A DNA stretch of 64,000 nt from Paenibacillus sp. EZ-K15 (GTDB taxonomy: Bacteria > Bacillota > Bacilli > Paenibacillales > Paenibacillaceae). Below, in pieces: positions 58,523 through 64,000 of the stretch. Numbering within the stretch: the stretch's first letter is position 1; every line of letters begins with the position of its first letter. The translations under genes and the position numbers were made by a program. The notes under the pieces were generated by a model. That model was given only the letters and a program-made list of their open reading frames with translations, was not told the origin of the DNA and did no database searches. The stretch covers positions 186,001 through 250,000 of the forward strand of contig NZ_PDHM01000028.1 in the NCBI RefSeq assembly GCF_002573715.1, read 5' to 3'.

Positions 58523-59059
58523 TTATTTGTTATTAAAACGGAAGACCAGCATATCCCCTTTTTCCGGATGGACGCCATCATGCTCCGTATATCTTCCGCC
58601 CGTGTACGTGTTCAACGTTTTGCGCCAAAAAATCTGGGTACTCATATTGCGCTCGGTCGGATTCGTTTGTAGCTCCCATGCACCTTGGAACTGATCGAAC
58701 ACAAGCTCAGCCGCTCGTTGGGCTACACCTTGTCTTCGAAAAGTCCGAAGCACAAAAAAATCATTCAAGTAGTACTGAATATTCGGCGATGGAATGTACG
58801 GAGTGGTCGCCACCAGGGCCAACCCTGCCGCGATACCATCTACAGAGATCAGATAAGGAAAAAGAACCGATGGCTGCCCCCACCACATATCGAGCTGCTT
58901 GCTCTGTTCGCTTAAGGTCGGCACATCCTCTTTTTCAAATACACCGAACCGGTTAGGACGGACCCCCCATATCTCAGCAATGTCATGCAAGTACAGTGGA
59001 TAGATGTTATGCAGAATAAATGACTGTTCCTTCGGGCATAAACGTACCTCAATATTCAC
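58523..59059 (-). CDS. GNAT-family N-acetyltransferase
   Basis: A 178-residue GNAT protein from GTG 59059, which has GGAGG about nine bases upstream. The core includes YLISVDGIAAGLALVAT, the strand IQYYLNDFFVLRTFRRQGVAQRAAELVFDQF with the acetyl-CoA loop RRQGVA, and NPTERNMSTQIFWRK. It stands alone and ends upstream of the promoter of the T-box leader, so it is not under T-box control. The substrate is unknown. Confidence 0.85.
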   Translation of the reverse strand: MNIEVRLCPKEQSFILHNIYPLYLHDIAEIWGVRPNRFGVFEKEDVPTLSEQSKQLDMWWGQPSVLFPYLISVDGIAAGLALVATTPYIPSPNIQYYLNDFFVLRTFRRQGVAQRAAELVFDQFQGAWELQTNPTERNMSTQIFWRKTLNTYTGGRYTEHDGVHPEKGDMLVFRFNNK

Positions 59060-59271
59060 GGTCAATCCCCTCCCTAAATGAATGATGTATGTAAGTTTAG
59101 TATGTCTAGGATAACATATTTACTCTTCCAAGAGGTTTACAGGTATGTAAATTGCGTTACGAATGTAGTAAAAATCCGTTAACCTTACTTCTTATTTCAC
59201 CATGATTTCATTATATGTCCTACAGCTCATCCAAAATAATGTTGAATTCTGTTAATTTATATCATGCAAAG

Positions 59272-59300
59272 AGCCAACCGAATGTATGCATCGGTTGGCT
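59272..59300 (-). terminator. Hairpin after the macrolide phosphotransferase-like gene
   Basis: AGCCAACCGA pairs with TCGGTTGGCT over a 9-base loop. The minus-strand tail CTTTGC is only weakly T-rich. Confidence 0.55.
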
Positions 59301-59377
59301 TGTAGTTTTCTAGAGAGCTGTATTCAGTGGGTTTACAGTCTCACCAAACAGCATAAAAATTCCTTGCCGCCAATCTC

Positions 59378-60319
59378 CTAGTTCGAGGAAGCCTCCTCCG
59401 TCAATCCTAGGGCATTCCGCGCCATCGTCATATACTCTTCCTGACCTGTCAGGAGAGCGAACTGGGCAATCAGCACGGGATAGGCGGCATGCTGCTCGAC
59501 AATATGATCGAACATGCGCGGCCACACCTTCCCTCCGGCTTGTTCATACCGGTCCAACAGGACGCGGAGATTATGCTCGCCATAAATGGCGTAGTATAAC
59601 ACGAAGTCTTTGGCGGGACTTGCTACCTCGGACTCCGTCCAATCCAAGAGTCCGGTAACCTGCACGCGCTCATCAATCAGGATATGCGGGGGATGAAGAT
59701 CGCCATGGATGAGGGCAGAATGCGTTGGCCAATAGGAATCCTCCTCCAGCCATTTCTGCCATCTTTCCCACAGCGCATCGGAGACGCCCAGACGGCTCTT
59801 GATGTCTTCCATATTTCGCGCCGTCTCTTCACGAACCTCTTGGGAACTCTTCACCCGCAGACCTGCTGCTCGCGCCGCATCATGATCGACGCCATGCAAG
59901 GCAACCAGCGTCTCCGCCAATGAGCGGACAAATCCGTCACCCGGATTCTCATGATCCATATTCCATGCATAGCCTTCCGAGCTGACGGAAGCGGCAGGCT
60001 CCCCGCTAAGCAGCGGGTAGGCGATGAGCTCCGGCGTATAAATCCGCCAATCCGGTACATCAACCGGAAGATAGGATGGGAGCAGCTTCAGGACCCGGGC
60101 TTCGTTATCAGCCCTTTCCAGCACATCCGTTCGTCTCGGTTTGCGCAGAATCCACCGTGCTCCGGTCCCTGCTTCCTCTGCAAATCCAACAAGGAAATCC
60201 ATGCCGGATTCATTCATTTCAATTCCCTCCGGATTCAAATTCACCCCGTGTTTTCCGGCAATCTCCAGCATCTCTTGTATAATTTGTGTATACTCATCAT
60301 TTTGTTTTGCTATTGTCAT
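59378..60319 (-). CDS. Macrolide 2'-phosphotransferase-like kinase (Mph family)
   Basis: A 313-residue kinase of the aminoglycoside phosphotransferase fold, Mph branch. The catalytic loop is SALIHGDLHPPHILID and the metal site GLLDWTESEVASPAKDFVLYY. GARWILRKPRR provides the ATP-binding lysine region. HGDLHPxHIL with LLDWTE is the Mph signature; acquired and intrinsic Bacillales Mph proteins have this form and inactivate macrolides by phosphorylating the desosamine 2'-hydroxyl with GTP. Resistance activity is inferred, not shown. An attenuator-like leader precedes the gene. Confidence 0.85.
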   Translation of the reverse strand: MTIAKQNDEYTQIIQEMLEIAGKHGVNLNPEGIEMNESGMDFLVGFAEEAGTGARWILRKPRRTDVLERADNEARVLKLLPSYLPVDVPDWRIYTPELIAYPLLSGEPAASVSSEGYAWNMDHENPGDGFVRSLAETLVALHGVDHDAARAAGLRVKSSQEVREETARNMEDIKSRLGVSDALWERWQKWLEEDSYWPTHSALIHGDLHPPHILIDERVQVTGLLDWTESEVASPAKDFVLYYAIYGEHNLRVLLDRYEQAGGKVWPRMFDHIVEQHAAYPVLIAQFALLTGQEEYMTMARNALGLTEEASSN

Positions 60320-60370
60320 AAGGAATCAATCCCCTTCCATATTTCATTGCATCATCGCCATCATAACAAC

Positions 60371-60439
60371 AAAAAAAAGCACAGGCATCGAGCTGCCTGT
60401 GCTGGGTAACCGGAACGGGTCTAAGCTGTCCACCGTTCC
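60371..60439 (-). promoter_or_regulatory. Attenuator-like leader of the mph gene
   Basis: On the minus strand a hairpin GGAACGG/CCGTTCC (60439-60412) is followed by a strong terminator, AGCACAGGCA paired with TGCCTGTGCT and then eight T (60403-60371), 52 bases before the mph start. No gene on this strand ends just upstream. A frame from GTG 60491 (VFSPSCFIW...) crosses the leader and ends 23 bases inside mph, so it is a possible leader peptide. This layout resembles ribosome-controlled attenuation of antibiotic-resistance genes. Confidence 0.5.
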
Positions 60440-60543
60440 TGGAATGCCTACTCGAAATACACATCCAAATAAAACAGGAAGGTGAAAACACCGTTATCCC
60501 GCAAATGAATAGACGTGTATTTCTATAGACATATCATAAAAAT

Positions 60544-60661
60544 GGGTTACGTAAAAAAGACGGACCCATCCCGATTACCCTGCATCTGTGCAGGTCTCTT
60601 TAGCGCTATTCCATTAGCCGCAAAAAGATCTCAATCGGGAATAATCCAACATACGTAACCC
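60544..60661. repeat. 118-bp nested palindromic element
   Basis: The ends GGGTTACGTA (60544-60553) and TACGTAACCC (60652-60661) are exact inverted repeats. Inside lie ATCCCGATT near 60568 and AATCGGGA near 60632, and within those a CCTGCA/TGCAGG hairpin. The nesting suggests a branched RNA or a small mobile repeat. No coding frame fits it. The rest of 60440-60827 shows nothing else recognisable. Confidence 0.7.
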
Positions 60662-60827
60662 TCCGTTCGTTATAAGTTGTGTTTAACTTTACCAAAACAA
60701 TCAGTACTTTGCAAGACCTGCTTCGGCAATCATTTCCACTTTTCATGGAAGAACCTACAATCCGTAATGTTCAGCACAGAATGACAAGTCACCCCACAAG
60801 TGCCTGTTTCACATCTTCCGACTCTAT

Positions 60828-61118
60828 TTACGCTTCCTGCAAATGCTCTTTGCAAAAAGCCATGAGTTCTTCCTCTTCCTCGGGCTCCATATCGAAGTCC
60901 AGGTACTGGTCCGTTGTCCGCTCATAGAAGTCGTACTTTACAATGCGCGAACGCTCCTCATCATCCAGGTAAATCACTCTCAAATAGACGCCATGCTCCG
61001 AATAAAGCTCATCGTCCTCCGGCACGTCCAAATCACATACAAACTCAAAGCGTTTGCCTGTCAGGATTCCAAAAGGATCCTTCACCAATTCAACGCTGTA
61101 TTCTTTGATTGTCAGCAT
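60828..61118 (-). CDS. Small conserved acidic protein (DUF6509-like)
   Basis: A 96-residue acidic cytoplasmic protein starting MLTIKEYSVELVKDPFGILTG. The following strand-rich region has RFEFVCDLDVPEDDELYSEHG and VYLRVIYLDDEE, and the C-terminus is strongly acidic (MEPEEEEELMAFC). The pattern matches a small family conserved in Paenibacillus and Bacillus without known function. AAGGAT lies before ATG 61118. It is a single gene. Confidence 0.75.
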   Translation of the reverse strand: MLTIKEYSVELVKDPFGILTGKRFEFVCDLDVPEDDELYSEHGVYLRVIYLDDEERSRIVKYDFYERTTDQYLDFDMEPEEEEELMAFCKEHLQEA

Positions 61119-61224
61119 ATTCCCATCCTTCCTATCACTCTACTCATTATACACAACAGCGCATTTTTGAGCCGGTCAGCCAATATCAATATACCCGATC
61201 TACCGTATGCAAGCCGACCTTCCT

Positions 61225-61707
61225 TCATTTATCGTCCTCTTGACCGGTCCGTTCCTTCCCCTTCGCAGTTGCTGCGAACGTTCTGGTCATAGACTTGATC
61301 AACTCTACTTTACGATAGCGCATAGCCGACCAATCCTCATCGATAGCGATTTGCCGAACGGGCTCATAGCCTTCGTCAGCAAGAATGCCCGTAATGCTCT
61401 CCCGGCTGCAATCGGAGTTCCTGTAGGTCTTGGACGACTTCTTGGGGTAACACAGCCACAGCAGGCCGTTGTCAGCCACGGAGCTGGCTGCGATCTTGGC
61501 TAACCGCTGCAATTCGTCATTGCTTGTCCCGAATGCTTGCACAAAATCGTACGGTACTTGCTTAGGCTCCGTATGAACATCCCCTTGCAGGGAGTTGATG
61601 ACCTCATGATAGGCCTGCGGCGCGTTTAGCATCAGAACCGGCTGGCCGAGGTCTTTGAATTGCAGCTTTTTGACGGTTGGATGTGTCTCCAGCATGTTGA
61701 AGTTCAT
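61225..61707 (-). CDS. Conserved DUF3052-like protein
   Basis: A 160-residue cytoplasmic protein from ATG 61707; ATG 61695 is an alternative with better spacing from the purine-rich box. The sequence reads LQFKDLGQPVLMLNAPQAYH near the start and GLLWLCYPKKSSKTYRNSDCS in the middle, the latter being typical of DUF3052/YdeI-like relatives. Function is unknown. The frame is open upstream into rlmN, but that part would overlap it and is not used. It lies 136 bases downstream of rlmN on the same strand. Confidence 0.75.
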   Translation of the reverse strand: MNFNMLETHPTVKKLQFKDLGQPVLMLNAPQAYHEVINSLQGDVHTEPKQVPYDFVQAFGTSNDELQRLAKIAASSVADNGLLWLCYPKKSSKTYRNSDCSRESITGILADEGYEPVRQIAIDEDWSAMRYRKVELIKSMTRTFAATAKGKERTGQEDDK

Positions 61708-61843
61708 TCCTCTCGATTCGATTGTAATATAAAGCACTTCGGACACCTTATTAAGAAGAGCATACCCATATGAGTGGGTACGCCCTTTCAACTGGCTAAT
61801 CCATACGGCGGAAAAATCCCCCTGAGATTGCACGTTATTCTTG

Positions 61844-62905
61844 TTACTGCGCTTTCTTAATCTGCTTGCTGCGCAGCTGCCCGCAGGCCGCATCGATGTC
61901 GGTTCCATGCTCCAGGCGAACGCTGCAGCTGATGCCTTGTTTTTTCAAGGTATCGTAAAAAGAGGTGATCGATTCTTTCGTGCTGCGCTTATACTGGCTG
62001 TGCTCATCTACCGGGTTGTACGGAATGAGGTTCACATTCGCCAGATTGCGTCGCTTGCCAACAAGCTCTGACAGCTCGAGCGCATGCTCCGGCTGATCGT
62101 TTACATCCTTCAGCAGAATATACTCCAGCGTGATGCGACGATTCGTTTTTTCCAGATAATAATCAATCGCTGCCATCAGCTTCTCGATCGGAATCGCTTT
62201 GTTAATCTTCATAATGCGGGTCCGGATCTCGTCATTCGGCGCATGCAGGGAGATGGCCAGATTCACGCCCAGATCGCTGTCCGCGAACTCGACGATTTTG
62301 TTAGCCAGTCCGCTGGTCGATACCGTAATATGACGGGGACCGATGGCAAGCCCCTTATGGTCCTTGATCACGCGAATGAAATCCGACATGTTCTCATAAT
62401 TATCAAACGGCTCCCCGATCCCCATCACCACGAGATGGCTGACCCGCTCGCTTTTGCCTTTTTGATCCAAGTGAAGCTGAACCTGCATGACCTGCTCCAC
62501 AATTTCCGCTGCTGACAAATCCCGGCTTTTCTTCAGCAATCCGCTGGCGCAGAAGCTGCAGCCGATGTTGCAGCCGACCTGGGTGGTCACACAGACCGAC
62601 AAACCGAATTTATGCCGCATCAATACGGTCTCAATCAGGTTGCCGTCCACCAGCTTGAACAGGAACTTAACCGTTCCGTCCAGAGATTCCTGCTTGGTAT
62701 GCTCCTCCAAGGTCAGAATCGTAAAATGCTCCGCGAGCAGCTGCAAGCACTCCGGATGCACATCCGTCATATCGGAAAAAGCGGTGACCCGCTTCCGATA
62801 CAGCCACTCCCATACCTGGGTTGCCCGAAACTTTTTATGTCCGCGCTCGCCAAGCCAAGCTGTCAACTGATCTAATGTTAATCCATAAATGGATGGTTTG
62901 TTCAT
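61844..62905 (-). CDS. rlmN: Dual-specificity RNA methyltransferase RlmN
   Basis: A 353-residue radical-SAM enzyme that methylates C2 of A2503 in 23S rRNA and A37 in some tRNAs. The cluster motif C-x3-C-x2-C is at residues 112-119 (GCNIGCSFCASG). SHLVVMGIGEPFDNYENM, ITVSTSGLANKI and the C-terminal VRLEHGTDIDAACGQL are diagnostic, the last carrying the methyl-carrying cysteine. Sequence fits RlmN and not Cfr. AGAGGA precedes ATG 62905. It is followed by the DUF3052-like gene. Confidence 0.95.
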   Translation of the reverse strand: MNKPSIYGLTLDQLTAWLGERGHKKFRATQVWEWLYRKRVTAFSDMTDVHPECLQLLAEHFTILTLEEHTKQESLDGTVKFLFKLVDGNLIETVLMRHKFGLSVCVTTQVGCNIGCSFCASGLLKKSRDLSAAEIVEQVMQVQLHLDQKGKSERVSHLVVMGIGEPFDNYENMSDFIRVIKDHKGLAIGPRHITVSTSGLANKIVEFADSDLGVNLAISLHAPNDEIRTRIMKINKAIPIEKLMAAIDYYLEKTNRRITLEYILLKDVNDQPEHALELSELVGKRRNLANVNLIPYNPVDEHSQYKRSTKESITSFYDTLKKQGISCSVRLEHGTDIDAACGQLRSKQIKKAQ

Positions 62906-63011
62906 TGATTGGTCCTCTTTCTATTCATAGTCCACTCCTTATTGTCCCAAAATTCCGAAGCGAACACAAGGGGAGTTATAGGCAATTCACGCTTCTTGTA
63001 CGTAAATAGGA

Positions 63012-63061
63012 TTGACATATCCAATAAATACCTTTATCTTATCATTGACTGACTTAATCAA
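63012..63061 (+). promoter_or_regulatory. Promoter and first copy of duplicated operator
   Basis: TTGACA (63012-63017) and TATCTT (63035-63040) are 17 bases apart. Directly downstream, ATTGACTGACTTAATCAATC (63043-63062) overlaps the expected transcript start. It shows partial twofold symmetry, GA-TGA and TCA-TC around TTAA, as in many TetR operators. Confidence 0.6.
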
Positions 63062-63171
63062 TCATAAATATCAATAGCAGAAGGGAGACATCCGATCAAT
63101 TCGTTAACGACATTCACCGCTATTTGTCCTGCCTCTGTATTCCAAATTTGAAATTCAGAAGTGTTTTTTGT
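63058..63171 (-). pseudogene. Possible C-terminal gene relic between the duplicated operators
   Basis: A 37-codon frame without start, reading EFQIWNTEAGQIAVNVVNEL and ending IDIYD before TGA at 63058, lies between the two operator copies. It is preceded by an in-frame stop. The composition looks protein-like, but no family is recognised and chance is not excluded. Confidence 0.25.
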
Positions 63172-63177
63172 TTATTA

Positions 63178-63198
63178 TTGACTGACTAAATCAATCTA
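63178..63198 (+). promoter_or_regulatory. Second copy of duplicated operator
   Basis: ATTGACTGACTAAATCAATC repeats the 63043 site with one base changed (TTAA to TAAA) and ends just before the GGAGG box of the FAD gene. Confidence 0.6.
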
Positions 63199-63214
63199 TA
63201 TTGGAGGTCTTCGA

Positions 63215-64000
63215 ATGAAAACAAAATGCAAAGCACTCATTCTAGGTGGAGGCATAGCCGGACTATTCACTGCAACCGTGTTATCCAAGCATTATGAAGA
63301 GGTGATCATCACGGATCGGGATGAGTTTCCGGCAGGACCGGAAACTCGGGCGGGTACGCCGCAGGCCTATCATCCGCACCGTTTCCTTGAGCGCGGCAAG
63401 ATGATTGTTGAACGATGGTTCCCTGGCATTACGGAGGAATTGCTTCAGCAAGGGGCTCATCCCCGAGGGCTGAAATCCGTTAAAATGACCAATCGCTACG
63501 GCACGCTGGAAATGCCCGATGGGCCCAATGCTGGATGCAGCAGAGCCCTGTTGGAGTGGACCCTGCGCAACAGGGTGATCCAAATGCCTAACGTGACTCT
63601 CTTACCAAAACTTGCAGCGCAGGAATTACTGCATGACGCGGATAGGAATGCCGTTACCGGTGTTGTATTCCGGGACAAAAGCGTCAAGGAAGCAACGCTT
63701 CTTCAAATGAATGCGAATCTCGTCGTGGATGCAAGCGGACGCGGTTCCAAGCTCGCTGATTGGCTGCAGAACCTTGGTTACGCGGTACCGGAAGCAGAGA
63801 AACTGCACGTATCCCTAGGGTATAGCACGCGGCACTATAGGGTTCCGGAGGAAATCCAGGCTGTGTGGAGCACCATCCTGAATGATGGAGATCCCTCCCT
63901 TGGTATCGGCACGGCCGTATTCAATCCGATCGAGAACCAGATTGCAGAGGTTGTTCTGTACCGCGCGGGAGGAGATTCCTATCCGGCAACCGACCATCAG
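63215..64000 (+). CDS. FAD-dependent oxidoreductase/monooxygenase (partial, runs off the end)
   Basis: The first 262 residues of a flavoprotein, open to the right edge. ATG 63215 has GGAGG directly upstream. The N-terminus ALILGGGIAGLFTATVLSKHY with the acidic end in VIITDRDEF binds FAD. PQAYHPHRFLERG and SRALLEWTLRNRV are like class A flavoprotein monooxygenases, and VVDASGRGSKLADWLQ is the second nucleotide-binding motif. The C-terminus is missing, so the substrate class cannot be judged. Two operator copies precede it, so it is probably tightly regulated by a repressor encoded outside the window. Confidence 0.85.
   Translation, partial: MKTKCKALILGGGIAGLFTATVLSKHYEEVIITDRDEFPAGPETRAGTPQAYHPHRFLERGKMIVERWFPGITEELLQQGAHPRGLKSVKMTNRYGTLEMPDGPNAGCSRALLEWTLRNRVIQMPNVTLLPKLAAQELLHDADRNAVTGVVFRDKSVKEATLLQMNANLVVDASGRGSKLADWLQNLGYAVPEAEKLHVSLGYSTRHYRVPEEIQAVWSTILNDGDPSLGIGTAVFNPIENQIAEVVLYRAGGDSYPATDHQ

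Noticed and set aside
58523..59059. Second GNAT gene as part of the T-box unit
   Set aside because: The T-box promoter lies downstream of this gene's stop codon, so the leader cannot control it.
60297..60491. A 64-codon frame across the mph leader as an independent gene
   Set aside because: Its ribosome-binding site is weak, it runs through a terminator hairpin and overlaps mph. It is kept only as a possible leader peptide.

Overview
The window looks like chromosome from a Paenibacillus-type Firmicute. The reasons are purine-rich ribosome-binding sites with many GTG and TTG starts, two T-box leaders, CcpA-type cre sites, a CsoR-copZA copper module, paired YesM/YesN-type sensor kinases and AraC-type response regulators beside CUT1 sugar transporters, and a gene set matching the aldouronate-utilisation cluster described in Paenibacillus. 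Species cannot be decided from the sequence alone. No tRNA, rRNA, CRISPR array, transposase or phage gene was seen.

Layout. 1-3.7 kb: tail of an AraC regulator, an ArsR-SRPBCC-VOC operon, a HAD phosphatase and a methyltransferase. 3.7-10.3 kb: a CUT1 sugar importer (binding protein and two permeases) divergent from its own YesM/YesN pair. 10.4-16.6 kb: a sodium/solute (acetate-type) symporter pair (DUF485 plus SSS) behind a cre site, next to a LytS/LytT pair, with a second symporter copy broken by an internal deletion. 16.9-18.2 kb: split ThrE-type threonine/serine exporter. 18.4-21.7 kb: aldo/keto reductase, then a PadR-ABC exporter operon with two palindromic operators. 21.7-23.4 kb: T-box leader and serS. 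23.5-23.8 kb: 115-bp tandem repeats. 24-28.4 kb: luciferase-like monooxygenase, serine hydrolase, and a MarR-SDR-SDR operon. 28.6-33.6 kb: GH43-like relic, a siroheme-reductase-like protein, copA, copZ, csoR and an orphan lipoprotein.

33.7-49.1 kb is the main catabolic block. A YesM/YesN pair, an LplA-LplB-YtcP importer, an intracellular GH10 xylanase and a GH67 alpha-glucuronidase would import methylglucuronoxylan fragments and split them into xylose oligomers and (methyl)glucuronate. Uronate isomerase (uxaC), a GntR regulator, mannonate dehydratase (uxuA) and a fructuronate reductase-like SDR would carry glucuronate to 2-keto-3-deoxygluconate. No beta-xylosidase is present in the cluster, but a relic resembling a GH43 C-terminus lies 5 kb downstream on the same strand.

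49.1-64 kb: an ECF41-type sigma factor co-transcribed with a FAD oxidoreductase behind a promoter matching the ECF41 motif; a GH4 glycosidase, BadF-type sugar kinase and AraC regulator; ilvE divergent from a LysR regulator; a GNAT acetyltransferase placed under a T-box riboswitch; a second GNAT; a macrolide phosphotransferase-like gene behind an attenuator-like leader; a 118-bp nested palindrome; two small conserved genes; rlmN; and a FAD oxidoreductase running off the end behind duplicated operators.

The most unusual item is the T-box controlling a lone GNAT acetyltransferase (58.07-58.50 kb). The 115-bp repeats, the 118-bp palindrome, the PadR operators, the ECF41 promoter and the mph leader also merit a second look.
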